From: Bacillota bacterium
GTDB lineage: Bacteria > Bacillota > Clostridia > Lachnospirales > Lachnospiraceae
Length of the DNA stretch: 64,000 nt
Assembly: GCA_023395555.1 (NCBI GenBank)
Contig: JAEWYQ010000074.1
Location: 5,695-69,694, forward strand
Reading direction: 5' to 3'
Positions 21,063-29,532 of the stretch are shown one piece after another. The first letter of the stretch is position 1. Every line of letters starts with the position of its first letter. Under the pieces are notes generated by a model. That model searched no databases, was not told the DNA's origin, and was given only the letters and a program-made list of their open reading frames with translations. Made by a program: the position numbers and the translations under genes.

Positions 21063-23684
21063 TTATTTCTCTTTCTTAGAAGAATGATCTTTGCCATAAT
21101 AAGCCTGGAGATAGATCTCTTCCAGTTCTGATACCAGAGGAAGTCTGGGATTGGCAGTAGTACACTGATCGCCGAAGGCAAGATCAGCAAGCATAGGGAG
21201 TTTGAGGAGGAATTCCTTCTCGTCAACTCCGTACTCCTGTAAGGTGGCAGGAATTCCAAGGTGCTGATTAAGCGCTTCCACTTCCTTTGCCAGCATCTCT
21301 ACCGCATCCGCGTTATTCTTGGGGTTCTTGCCCAACTTCTTCATTAACTCAAAGATTTTATCTCCTACGATATAGCTTTCATATTTCGGGAAGGAGGCAA
21401 CCTTAGTGGGGCATTCCACGCCATTATAGCGGATTACATGGGGCAATAAGATTGCATTTGCACAGCCGTGAGGAATATGATACTCACCGCCCAGCTTATG
21501 GGCCAGGGAGTGGTTAATTCCAAGGAAGGCGTTGGTAAATGCCATTCCTGCGATGGTGGAGGCATTATGCATCTTTTCTCTGGCAATGGGACTTTCAGCT
21601 CCCTTGTCATAGGATTCCCGGAGATACTTGAATACCAGGTCAATGGCATGGATTGCCAGAGCGTCGGTGTAATCGGAGGCCAGTATTGAGATATATGCTT
21701 CAATGGCATGAGTCAGTACATCCATACCGGTCCAGGCAGTTGATTTCTTCGGAACGCTCATTACAAAATCGGGATCAATAATTGCTACGTCCGGTGTTAA
21801 TTCATAATCAGCCAGGGGGTACTTCTTGTTTTCATGCTTATCAGAAATAACCGCAAAGGAAGTAACCTCGGAGCCGGTTCCGGAGGTGGTAGGAATGGCT
21901 ACAAATTGAGTTTTATTTCCAAGGGTAGGAAACTTGTAGGTACGCTTCCGGATGTCCAGGAACTTCAGGGACATGTTCTTGAAATCTGCGGTAGGATTCT
22001 CGTAGAACAGCCACATACCCTTTGCGGCATCAATTGCGGAGCCGCCGCCTAAAGCGATGATAACATCAGGCTTAAATTTATTCATTTCCTCTACACCTTT
22101 AAGGATGGTATCAAGGCTGGGATCGGGCTCAACCTGGTCAAAGATCTCAGAGTGTACATAATCGCTGCGTTTTCTTAACTGATACAGCACCTTGCTGACA
22201 TAGCCTAACTGGGTCATGGAAGGATCGGTTACAATGAATGCTCTGCTGATATTGGGCATTTTCGATAAATACGAAGTTGAACCGGACTCAAAATAAATTT
22301 TGCCAGGCACCTTGAACCACTGCATATTATTCCTCCTCTTTGCAACACGCTTATAGTTAACCAGATCCACTGCAGATACATTGTGTGTGGTGGAGTTGCC
22401 GCCGTAGGAACCGCAGCCAAGGGTCAGAGATGGCATATTGGTATTATATAAATCACCGATTGCACCATGGGTGGAAGGTGAGTTCACAAGAATACGGCCG
22501 GTTCTCATTCTGGCGGAGAAGGTATTGATTACGGTATCATCATTGGAATGAATGACGGAGGAGTGGCCAAGGCCGCCCAGCTCAATCATTTTCTCGCAGA
22601 GCTGATAGCCCTTTTCCAAGGTCTGTGCCTTAATAACAGCAAGTACAGGAGAAAGCTTCTCTTTGGAAAGAGGATACTCCGGTCCGACGCCATCTAATTC
22701 GGTACACAGAATCTTTGTGGTAGCGGGAATGGTAATTCCGGCAAGGGCAGCAATTGCAGCCGGAGACTGACCAACAATGGCAGGGTTCACCGCACCGGTC
22801 GCAGCATTGATTACTACAGGCTCCAGAAGCTTAATCTCTTCCTTGGATGCAAAATAGCAGCCGTCCTTCTTCATCAGACTTACCACTTCGTTATATACGG
22901 GAGCTTCGATAATAGCAGCCTGCTCGGATGCACAGATCATACCGTTATCAAAGGATTTGGATAATACCAGGTCTGTTACGGCGCGCTTCAGGTTAGCGGT
23001 CTTCTCAATGAAGCAGGGCACATTGCCGGGGCCTACGCCCAAGGCCGGCTTACCGCAGGAGTAGGCCTGCTTTACCATACCTGAACCGCCGGTAGCTAAA
23101 ATCATGGATACATGGGGATGATTCATTAATTCTCTGGTAGCGTCAATGGAAGGGTACTCAATCCACTGAATGCAGTTCTTGGGAGCGCCGGCTTTTACCG
23201 CTGCCTCATAGAGTGTTTTGGCGGCTTCTGTGGAGCACTGCTGCGCGCTGGGATGGAACCCGAAGATAATAGGATTTCTGGTTTTAATACAAGTCAGGCA
23301 TTTGAACATGGTGGTAGAAGTGGGGTTGGTAACCGGAGTAACACCGGCCACGATTCCAACGGGCTCGGCCACGATCATATAATCCTCTTCCTCATTATCT
23401 TCAATGATTCCAACGGTCTTCTGATCCTTAATGGAATGCCATACATACTCCGTGGCAAAGATGTTTTTTGTAATTTTATCCTCGTAAATACCTCTTTTTG
23501 TTTCATCGATTGCCATTTTTGCAAGTACCTGCTGCTTGGCAAGACCGGCAAGGGCCATTTCGTGAACTATATTATCAATTGTATCCTGATCAAGGGATTG
23601 AAAATCATTTAATGCAGAAAGAGCGTTTTTTACTAATTGATCTACATGCTCTTTGGGACTGGGTTGTTGTAATTCCTTTGACAT
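21063..23684 (-). CDS. adhE: bifunctional acetaldehyde-CoA/alcohol dehydrogenase
   Basis: AdhE reduces acetyl-CoA to acetaldehyde and then ethanol, recycling NADH in fermentation; it assembles into spirosomes. The start giving MSKELQQPSP (873 residues) has AAGGAGG 7 bases upstream; a TTG further up is less likely. The N-terminal aldehyde dehydrogenase domain holds the catalytic Cys in GMICASEQAA (about residue 245). The C-terminal iron alcohol dehydrogenase domain has GGGSAIDAAKGMW, LTHAIEAYIS and the iron-binding histidines in NHSLAHKLGGEYHIPHG. A promoter with two Rex-like boxes lies directly upstream. Confidence 0.97.
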   Translation of the reverse strand: MSKELQQPSPKEHVDQLVKNALSALNDFQSLDQDTIDNIVHEMALAGLAKQQVLAKMAIDETKRGIYEDKITKNIFATEYVWHSIKDQKTVGIIEDNEEEDYMIVAEPVGIVAGVTPVTNPTSTTMFKCLTCIKTRNPIIFGFHPSAQQCSTEAAKTLYEAAVKAGAPKNCIQWIEYPSIDATRELMNHPHVSMILATGGSGMVKQAYSCGKPALGVGPGNVPCFIEKTANLKRAVTDLVLSKSFDNGMICASEQAAIIEAPVYNEVVSLMKKDGCYFASKEEIKLLEPVVINAATGAVNPAIVGQSPAAIAALAGITIPATTKILCTELDGVGPEYPLSKEKLSPVLAVIKAQTLEKGYQLCEKMIELGGLGHSSVIHSNDDTVINTFSARMRTGRILVNSPSTHGAIGDLYNTNMPSLTLGCGSYGGNSTTHNVSAVDLVNYKRVAKRRNNMQWFKVPGKIYFESGSTSYLSKMPNISRAFIVTDPSMTQLGYVSKVLYQLRKRSDYVHSEIFDQVEPDPSLDTILKGVEEMNKFKPDVIIALGGGSAIDAAKGMWLFYENPTADFKNMSLKFLDIRKRTYKFPTLGNKTQFVAIPTTSGTGSEVTSFAVISDKHENKKYPLADYELTPDVAIIDPDFVMSVPKKSTAWTGMDVLTHAIEAYISILASDYTDALAIHAIDLVFKYLRESYDKGAESPIAREKMHNASTIAGMAFTNAFLGINHSLAHKLGGEYHIPHGCANAILLPHVIRYNGVECPTKVASFPKYESYIVGDKIFELMKKLGKNPKNNADAVEMLAKEVEALNQHLGIPATLQEYGVDEKEFLLKLPMLADLAFGDQCTTANPRLPLVSELEEIYLQAYYGKDHSSKKEK

Positions 23685-23702
23685 AAGTATCCTCCTTTTC
23701 AA

Positions 23703-23786
23703 TTGTTAAAAAATTAACATTAGGTTATGAGATGAATATAACAGAAAAAAATGGGTTTGTAAACAGTATTGTTAAAAAAATAACAA
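23703..23786 (-). promoter_or_regulatory. adhE promoter with two Rex-like operators
   Basis: On the minus strand a -35 TTTACA (23758-23763) and -10 TATATT (23735-23740) are separated by exactly 17 bases. A Rex-like palindrome TTGTTAAAAAATTAACAT lies at 23703-23720 between the start site and the ribosome binding site; a second, TTGTTA with ATAACAA arms, lies at 23769-23786 just upstream of the -35. Each differs from TTGTTAA-N4-TTAACAA at one base. Rex is the NADH-sensing repressor of fermentation genes in Firmicutes, so redox control of adhE is likely. Confidence 0.85.
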
Positions 23787-24136
23787 TCAAAGTTTTCATA
23801 AATTATCTTCTTAAATTATAAAATTTATACAATAAGCTTCAGTATGCCAAAAAGTTGCTGTAAAAATGCATAATTATCATTATGGATATAATTGAATTTT
23901 ATGCTATAATTCTTAATGATTATTATTATGATGCAATTCCTAAACAGGTTGGAGTGAAATGCCGAAATATAAGAGTATACCGTATCCGCAAGCGTCCATG
24001 ACATGGCACTTCGTGCCAGGATGCGCACTACGCTTCGCGGTATAGCAGATACAAGTTCCTGTAATCATGGTGAACAGTGCAAGAGCGGCACGAATGAATA
24101 AACTGCTTCAGGATGGCGGCGTGGAGGTTAGTTAAA
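23787..24136. other. intergenic region upstream of the HD-GYP gene
   Basis: This 350-base stretch holds no gene. It is A+T-rich to about 23940 and then changes to a more G+C-rich segment with a hairpin-bearing repeat (23975-24043). A TATAAT-like hexamer lies near 23912 but has no good -35. The HD-GYP ribosome binding site lies at the end. Confidence 0.5.
23975..24043. repeat. imperfect palindromic repeat element, copy A
   Basis: An outer inverted pair (TATACCG on the left, CGGTATA on the right, with CGCAAGCG and CGCTTCGCG beside them) encloses a small hairpin, GGCAC-TTC-GTGCC (24005-24017). The 26 bases 24004-24029 match 42639-42664 at 23 positions, so this is a dispersed repeat. Confidence 0.65.
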
Positions 24137-25198
24137 ATGAGAATTATCTCTTTAGAATCCGTAAAAGGAGACGAAGTGTTAGCAAGGGATTTACTGAGCT
24201 CCGGGGATTCTTTATTATTGCCTGCAGGAACAGTAATAAGGAAGGAATATGAAAAGAGGCTGAAGGAGCTGGAAATTGAATATATTTATATAGAAGATGA
24301 ACTGTCCGCGGGTGTGGATCTGACGGGCAGTCTGGAATTTCAGATAAAGGAACAGTGCCAGGAAGCAATGAGGAATATTTTGGTTAAGTATTCCTGTCAG
24401 GATGAGAGAGAGCTTCAGGATATCAAGGTTGTGGCGGATGAGATTATTTATGATATTATGAAGGAGCCGGATGTGATCTATAACCTTGTCAGTATCCGGG
24501 GAAAGAGTGACCGGGCTTATTCTCATTCTCTCAATGTCTGTGCTCTTTCTGTAATTCTGGCTCTTAAGCTGAAGCTTACGAAGACGAAGATAAGAAATAT
24601 TGCCATAGGATGCTTACTGCATGATATTGGTTTTACCTATATCAGCCCCGAATATTACGGAGTTAATCTGGATCATTGTTCCGAGAAGGAAATGAGAGAA
24701 ATCAAAAAGCATGTTATCTATGGTTATTCTGCGGTTGAGAAGATGGATTGGCTGTCCAGGGCGGCGAAGGATATTATTATCAATCATCATGAAAGGCTGG
24801 ACGGCAGCGGCTACCCCTTCCGCATAAAGGGTGAACGTATGAAGATCGGAAGTAAAATAGCCTCTCTTTGTGACGATTTTGACAGCAGGGTCTATGGGAA
24901 TTATGTAACCAGGATGAAGGTGCATGATGCCATTGATTATATCGTAAGTAAGGCGGGGATTTTATTTGACTTTCAGGTGGTAAAAGCATTTGTTGATTCT
25001 GTGGCAGCGTATCCTACAGGCTTGTTAGTGAGAACGAATGAAGGAGAGACAGGAATTGTACTGCGGCAGAATCCGCAATGCCCGACGAGACCGGTAATCC
25101 GTATTGTGGAAGACCGGGAAGGGCGAAGGTCGACGCAATGGATTGAAAAAGATCTGACAAAGGAGCTGACCTTGTTCATTGAAGATACCGTGGTATAG
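24137..25198 (+). CDS. HD-GYP domain phosphodiesterase
   Basis: The 353-residue protein has an N-terminal region of about 130 residues without a clear receiver or PAS signature. An HD-GYP domain follows: HSLNVCALSV, LLHDIGFTYI (the HD pair), then HVIYGYSAVEKM and the hallmark HHERLDGSGYP near residue 215. HD-GYP proteins hydrolyse cyclic di-GMP or related cyclic dinucleotides. All key residues (HD, HHE, GYP) are present, so it is probably active. The ATG at 24137 has GGAGG 9 bases upstream. It appears monocistronic. Confidence 0.9.
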   Translation: MRIISLESVKGDEVLARDLLSSGDSLLLPAGTVIRKEYEKRLKELEIEYIYIEDELSAGVDLTGSLEFQIKEQCQEAMRNILVKYSCQDERELQDIKVVADEIIYDIMKEPDVIYNLVSIRGKSDRAYSHSLNVCALSVILALKLKLTKTKIRNIAIGCLLHDIGFTYISPEYYGVNLDHCSEKEMREIKKHVIYGYSAVEKMDWLSRAAKDIIINHHERLDGSGYPFRIKGERMKIGSKIASLCDDFDSRVYGNYVTRMKVHDAIDYIVSKAGILFDFQVVKAFVDSVAAYPTGLLVRTNEGETGIVLRQNPQCPTRPVIRIVEDREGRRSTQWIEKDLTKELTLFIEDTVV

Positions 25199-25563
25199 GT
25201 AAGCTCCCTTTTATTTGAACCAATTGTGGATAAACCCGAGAAACGGTGGAATTCAGCCGGGATTTTGCGAAGGGGCGTGGATTACAGCTCTGCCTGCGGC
25301 ATACAAATCCAATCACATTTCTTCCATACAGTGTATTATGGCAGTACCATGTTCTCCTTCCTGCCGCAGGCAGAGCTGTAATCCGCGGTAGTGGAAGAAT
25401 CTTCGAATATATGCTACTTGCGAACTGCAGCAAAATATGTTATAAATAATTATTACATGTAATGCGGCAGGGCTACGTAGAATATAATACAGAACCAGAC
25501 TGTGACACTGTGATTTGATATTTGCCTTAGCCCGTGTTTGTATCGATAGAATGGAAGGAAGAT
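25199..25563. other. intergenic region with long inverted repeat
   Basis: The 365 bases between the HD-GYP and DUF3881 genes hold no recognised gene. They contain a 23-bp perfect inverted repeat (25279-25301 with 25362-25384) and a lone consensus DnaA box on the minus strand (25225-25233). Confidence 0.6.
25279..25384. repeat. 23-bp perfect inverted repeat, 106-bp element
   Basis: The arms 25279-25301 and 25362-25384 are exact reverse complements; the core of the arm is TTACAGCTCTGCCTGCGGC. A 60-base spacer lies between. No T-run follows, so a plain terminator is unlikely. No clear target-site duplication is seen. A small non-autonomous element (MITE) or a structured RNA would both fit. Confidence 0.75.
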
Positions 25564-26454
25564 ATGCATAGCTACTTAAAAGCAATTGGATTTAGTAATA
25601 TTAATAATAGAATGGATTTAGATCAACTAGTTGATCACATTTTAAGAAATTCAGAGAAAAGACATACGGTAAAATTAAAACATACGAACCTTTCCGAAAT
25701 CACCATGGAATTTGGAGATGGGATAGGAATTACTGTCCGCGGAGAGCTGGATGAGAATAATCAGTTTCATATGGAGCACTATTTCCCCAGTCTGAGCGGC
25801 CAGGTTGTCAGTACCCGGGAAGAGGTGGGAATCAATAAAAGAGTGGATTCCGAGGCTTATACGGGAATGTGTGATGATTTCCGGATCGGAGTATCACTGA
25901 TTTTCTATCTGCAGAACGTTGCCGAATATCTGGAGAAGCGGAATCAGAAGATGCCCATGGGTACTCCCTTTCCGGTTACGCTGGCGGCACTGTCCCTGGA
26001 GGGAAGAATCCTCCTACCCATTGAGATGGATGAGGTTCAGGTACGCAACATCACAGCGGAGACAAAGCATCGCAACAATCTCATCGCCGAGGCAAAGAAG
26101 GGAAATCAGGATGCCATTGACAGCCTGACGATTGATGATATTGATACCTATGCCACGATTTCAAGAAGAGCAAAGAAGGAGGATATCTATACCATCGTTG
26201 ATACATCCTTTATCCCCTTTGGCTCTGAGTCGGACAATTACAGTGTGATTGCCACCATTACCGAATGCAATGTACTGATGAATAACTATACCAGTGAGGA
26301 AGTCTACGATCTGCAGCTGCTGTGCAATGATATCTCCTTCCGCCTGTGTATTCATAAGCAGGATCTTCTTGGTGAGCCCATGGTTGGAAGAAGATTCAAG
26401 GGCAATATCTGGATGCAGGGCAGGGTTGGTTTTCTGGAACAGGGGAAGGATTGA
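25564..26454 (+). CDS. DUF3881 family protein
   Basis: A soluble 296-residue protein that starts MHSYLKAIGFSNINNRMDLD, the characteristic opening of DUF3881, a family found mainly in Lachnospiraceae. The middle part, ITVRGELDENNQFHMEHYFP, and the segment with DSEAYTGMCDDFRIGVSLIF are family landmarks. No catalytic motif is apparent and the function is unknown. A run of basic and acidic residues near 170-200 looks solvent-exposed. GGAAGG precedes the ATG at 25564. A tRNA gene follows. Confidence 0.8.
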   Translation: MHSYLKAIGFSNINNRMDLDQLVDHILRNSEKRHTVKLKHTNLSEITMEFGDGIGITVRGELDENNQFHMEHYFPSLSGQVVSTREEVGINKRVDSEAYTGMCDDFRIGVSLIFYLQNVAEYLEKRNQKMPMGTPFPVTLAALSLEGRILLPIEMDEVQVRNITAETKHRNNLIAEAKKGNQDAIDSLTIDDIDTYATISRRAKKEDIYTIVDTSFIPFGSESDNYSVIATITECNVLMNNYTSEEVYDLQLLCNDISFRLCIHKQDLLGEPMVGRRFKGNIWMQGRVGFLEQGKD

Positions 26455-26600
26455 TCAAAAGAATTTCATTTTTCCTTATTGACTTAGGGCCCGGAAAATA
26501 GTAGAATAAACATGCTGCCTGAGCGAGTTATGATCAGTGCAGAGGATTTGCTCTCAATTTTATAGATGTTAAGCTTGTATATCAGCAAGCTTTTCATAAT

Positions 26601-26674
<74 letters not shown>

Positions 26675-26683
26675 CTGGCAAGC

Positions 26684-26728
26684 AATGCTGAAAGCCTTGA
26701 TTTATCCGGGTTTTCAGCATTCTTTTTT
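26684..26728 (+). terminator. terminator after tRNA-Arg
   Basis: AATGCTGAAA pairs with TTTCAGCATT (10 bp, 18-base loop), followed by CTTTTTTG. It lies 10 bases after the tRNA. Confidence 0.85.
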
Positions 26729-26888
26729 GTTGTAGAAGACCAATCACTTTTTGCTAATACCAAACGAGGCCTGCTAATATACCATGACGATAATGGAAAA
26801 AGCGCATAACAAATAGCGTCGCTTTAATGACTCCGCAGCTATGCCGTCCCGCCAGTGAGGCATCAATCAGGATATCCGCAAACTTCCG

Positions 26889-26961
26889 TCAGCCTCTTAC
26901 CACAGACGGGGGCATACCATATTTTTTCTTAAACATCTTGCTCAAATAAAATTCATCCAGG
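26889..26961 (-). pseudogene. remnant of an AraC-type regulator (C-terminal end)
   Basis: On the minus strand about 23 codons read DEFYLSKMFKKKYGMPPSVV and end at a TGA. This resembles the end of the second helix-turn-helix of AraC-family regulators (YLSRxFKKxxGxxPSxYR). Nothing upstream in frame continues the domain; the similarity ends where a fragment of another gene begins on the opposite strand. It is read as a decayed remnant. The call rests on a short match. Confidence 0.5.
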
Positions 26962-26963
26962 GA

Positions 26964-27146
26964 GGGGCACATCATGGAAGTCATCCCTATGTGGTGAATG
27001 AATTTGTAAACAGCATTATGGAGAACCGGAAACCGGAGATCGATGCGGTGACTGCAGCTTATTGGACGGCAGTGGGTATCTGCGCGCATCAGTCAGCCAT
27101 GGAAGGCGGGAGAGTGATAGAGATTCCTGACTTCACCAGTATTTGA
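26964..27146 (+). pseudogene. remnant of a Gfo/Idh/MocA family oxidoreductase (C-terminal end)
   Basis: In frame from about 26964 the sequence encodes GAHHGSHPYVVNEFVNSI, then NRKPEIDAVTAAYWTAVG and GGRVIEIPDF, ending at TGA (27144-27146). This is the typical C-terminal end of Gfo/Idh/MocA sugar dehydrogenases (HGGSHPxLVxEFV ... ESAxxGGxxVxVPDF). About 60 of the usual 350-400 residues remain and there is no start codon with a ribosome binding site. It directly abuts an AraC-like remnant on the other strand, so a deletion probably joined the two. Confidence 0.65.
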
Positions 27147-27166
27147 GTTAGACAGCCGAGTTTTTA

Positions 27167-27196
27167 TTGACAGAGGGAAGACAAACAAGATACAAT
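27167..27196 (+). promoter_or_regulatory. promoter of the VOC-GNAT gene pair
   Basis: TTGACA (27167-27172) and TACAAT (27191-27196) are separated by 18 bases. The start codon of the VOC gene lies 35 bases after the -10. Confidence 0.7.
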
Positions 27197-27230
27197 AGTA
27201 CCCAAAGGAATTTTAAGGAGGCGTTTATTT

Positions 27231-27593
27231 ATGAATTTTTGTTGGGTTACTCTGCATGTTGGAAACTTTGAGAAATCTATGCAGTTTTATCATGAAATAT
27301 TGGGGCTGCCGGTCAACAGCCGGCACGGCGGTAACGGAGTTGAGATTGCAATGCTGGGAGAGGAAGGTCAGGCCAAGATAGAGCTTCTATACAGCCCGGA
27401 GAACTCAGAGAAACATCTGCAATCTGATATTTCCATCGGTATCGCGGTAAAGTCATTGGAGGAGACCATGGATTATTTGAGCAGTAAGCAGATTCCTGTT
27501 CTGCGCGGTCCGATTGCTCCCAATCCCCATACCAGATTCTTATTTATTCAAGACCCGGATGGTTATGAGGTTCAGCTGGTAGAGATGAAGTAG
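27231..27593 (+). CDS. VOC family protein (glyoxalase/bleomycin resistance fold)
   Basis: A 120-residue vicinal-oxygen-chelate protein. It begins NFCWVTLHVGNFEKSMQFYH and has LLGLPV-like and IELLYSP segments, then the C-terminal FIQDPDGYEVQLVEM with the metal-ligand Glu. Possible ligands are His9, Glu51 and Glu116, which would fit a glyoxalase I-like enzyme, but many VOC proteins have other activities. AAGGAGG lies before the ATG. It is followed 15 bases later by a GNAT gene and probably shares its transcript. Confidence 0.8.
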   Translation: MNFCWVTLHVGNFEKSMQFYHEILGLPVNSRHGGNGVEIAMLGEEGQAKIELLYSPENSEKHLQSDISIGIAVKSLEETMDYLSSKQIPVLRGPIAPNPHTRFLFIQDPDGYEVQLVEMK

Positions 27594-27608
27594 ACGGAAG
27601 GGGATAAT

Positions 27609-28373
27609 ATGTATCTGGTAAAGGACAAGAGCAGGATTGCTCCTCTTTATGAAGGCTGGCAGGAGACCATGATATGGTCCTGTCTGCAGGACTGCATGGG
27701 ATATGCCTATGCGGATGATTTGGAGAATCCGAAATCAGCCAATATTATCGTAAATGATTTCTGTTTTTTGGCAGGGGAGCCTTCCCGGGATGTTGTCCGG
27801 TATCGGCCGGAAGAATACCAGTCGGATTTTATTATTATGACACCGCAGAATGAGGCTTGGGCAGCGTTGATTGAGGAGGAACACAAAGAAAAAGCAGGCA
27901 GAAGAAACCGCTATGCAATTAAAAAAGAGCCGGATGTATTTAATCAAGAAGCTCTGCGGCAGATTGTGGCAGGACTGCCCCAAGGCTATTCCCTGAGGAT
28001 GATTGACAGGGAGCTGTATCAAAGAATATTATCCATGAGCTGGGCGGAAGATTTATGCTCTCACTTCGACAATTACGAAGCATATGAAAAGCATGGCTTA
28101 GGAGTAGTAATATTAAAGGACGGCGGGATTGTCTCGGGAGCATCCTCCTATTCCTGGTATCATGGAGGGATTGAGATTGAAATTGATACAAGGAAAGATC
28201 AGCGGCGCAGGGGACTGGCCCTGGTCTGCGGAGCGAGGCTGATCCTGGAGTGCCTGGCACGGGGCCTCTATCCCAGCTGGGATGCGCATAATCCGGGCTC
28301 GGTGACATTGGCGGAAAAGCTGGGCTACCATTTTGAAAAAGAATATCCGGTATATGAGATACATCATTATTAA
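27609..28373 (+). CDS. GNAT acetyltransferase of the ZmaR-like (PF12746) group
   Basis: A 254-residue protein. The N-terminal half (MIWSCLQDCMGYAYADD, then SDFIIMTPQNEAWAALIEEE) is typical of the GNAT_acetyltran family that includes zwittermicin resistance protein ZmaR. The C-terminal half carries the GNAT core IEIEIDTRKDQRRRGLALVC and YPSWDAHNPGSVTLAEKLGY. The substrate is unknown. GGAAGGGGAT precedes the ATG. A strong terminator follows. Confidence 0.8.
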   Translation: MYLVKDKSRIAPLYEGWQETMIWSCLQDCMGYAYADDLENPKSANIIVNDFCFLAGEPSRDVVRYRPEEYQSDFIIMTPQNEAWAALIEEEHKEKAGRRNRYAIKKEPDVFNQEALRQIVAGLPQGYSLRMIDRELYQRILSMSWAEDLCSHFDNYEAYEKHGLGVVILKDGGIVSGASSYSWYHGGIEIEIDTRKDQRRRGLALVCGARLILECLARGLYPSWDAHNPGSVTLAEKLGYHFEKEYPVYEIHHY

Positions 28374-28383
28374 TATGGAATAA

Positions 28384-28433
28384 TAAAAGCGTTATGGTAT
28401 ATCGACACAGGTCGGCTGCCGTAACGCTTTTTT
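28384..28433 (+). terminator. terminator after the GNAT gene
   Basis: AAAAGCGTTA...GG pairs with CC-GTAACGCTTTT, followed by a T-run. It separates the VOC-GNAT unit from the phosphate regulon. Confidence 0.8.
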
Positions 28434-28470
28434 AATGCAATAAAGCAGAAAAGAATATTATTATGCCGGG

Positions 28471-28542
28471 TTTACATGAATTTTACAAAATCTATACAGA
28501 ATCATGATATCAGAGAATTTGTAATCATGATAATTTTATATT
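28471..28542 (+). promoter_or_regulatory. PhoP-type boxes and promoter of the pst operon
   Basis: Three hexamers with an 11-base period, TTTACA-N5-TTTACA-N5-TATACA (28471-28498), match the direct-repeat PhoP box of Firmicutes. A TATATT-like -10 near 28537 follows without a good -35, as expected of an activated promoter. Two copies of AATCATGATA (28500-28509 and 28523-28532) lie between. The regulator pair encoded at 32992-35153 is the obvious candidate activator. Confidence 0.75.
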
Positions 28543-28593
28543 GTAAAAAACAAAGAAAAAATCAAAGAGAAGAAAGAATGAGGAGTGAAGGAT

Positions 28594-29511
28594 ATGTTAA
28601 ATTTCAGAAAAAAAGGGATACTATTTTTAGCAATACTCTTAGTAATAGGAACACTGGGTGCTTGCTCCAATAAGGACGAAAAAGCTGCTGATCCGGGTGT
28701 GGATAAGGACAAGACGACAGATATAAATTCAGATACAGGTAAGGATACCCCCGGCGGCTCTGCCGAGGAGAAGCTCAGCGGTACCATTACCATGGCCGGA
28801 TCCACCTCCATGGAGAAGATGGCGAAGATTGCTTCCGAGGCTTTCATGGAAAAGTATCCCGATGTGATGGTGTCCGCAGAGTTCATCGGTTCCTCCGCAG
28901 GGATCGAGGCGGTGCTGGCAGGGACGGTTAACATCGGCAACGCTTCCAGGAGTTTAAAGGATACGGAAAAAAGCTCCGGCGTTGTAGAAAATATTGTTGC
29001 AATTGATGGTATTGCAATAATTCTGGACAAGAATAACAAGGTAACCAATCTGACGAAGGATCAGCTGATCCAGATCTTCACCGGAGAGGTGAATAACTGG
29101 AGCCAGCTGGGAGGAGACAGTCAGCCAATTGTTGTGGTAGGAAGAGAGGCCGGATCCGGAACAAGAGGAGCCTTCGAAGAACTGTTAAAGATTGAAGAGC
29201 AGTGCAAATATGCCAACGAGATTAACAGTACCGGCGGTGTTATGGCAAAGATTGCGTCTACCCCGGGAGCCATCGGATATGTATCCCTTGATATCGTGGA
29301 TGATACGGTTGTCGCAGCGAAGATTGACGATGTGGAGCCTACCGAGGAGAATATCAAAGCAGGAAGCTATCTGCTCAGCCGCCCCTTTGTAATGGCTACT
29401 AAGGGAGAGATCTCCGCACAGAGCAAGGAAGTCCAGGTATTCTTTGATTATCTTAATTCTGACGAAGGAAAAGAGCTGATTAAGAGTATCGGATTGATTA
29501 CCATAGATTAA
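28594..29511 (+). CDS. pstS: phosphate ABC transporter substrate-binding lipoprotein PstS
   Basis: PstS captures phosphate outside the membrane. The 305-residue precursor has a type II signal ending LGACSNK (lipobox LGAC, about residue 24), then a 40-residue Asp/Lys-rich linker. The binding domain starts GTITMAGSTSMEKM, which provides a phosphate-binding Ser/Thr loop; GREAGSGTRGAFEE near residue 190 is the second binding loop. The ATG at 28594 follows AGGAG. It is the first gene of pstSCAB-phoU. Confidence 0.95.
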   Translation: MLNFRKKGILFLAILLVIGTLGACSNKDEKAADPGVDKDKTTDINSDTGKDTPGGSAEEKLSGTITMAGSTSMEKMAKIASEAFMEKYPDVMVSAEFIGSSAGIEAVLAGTVNIGNASRSLKDTEKSSGVVENIVAIDGIAIILDKNNKVTNLTKDQLIQIFTGEVNNWSQLGGDSQPIVVVGREAGSGTRGAFEELLKIEEQCKYANEINSTGGVMAKIASTPGAIGYVSLDIVDDTVVAAKIDDVEPTEENIKAGSYLLSRPFVMATKGEISAQSKEVQVFFDYLNSDEGKELIKSIGLITID

Positions 29512-29532
29512 TGAATTCTGTAAAGCAGCCCG

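Noticed and set aside
26683..26730. tRNA-Arg 3' end as an integration site of a genomic island
   Set aside because: No duplicated tRNA end, integrase or direct repeat was found downstream; only a terminator and old gene remnants.
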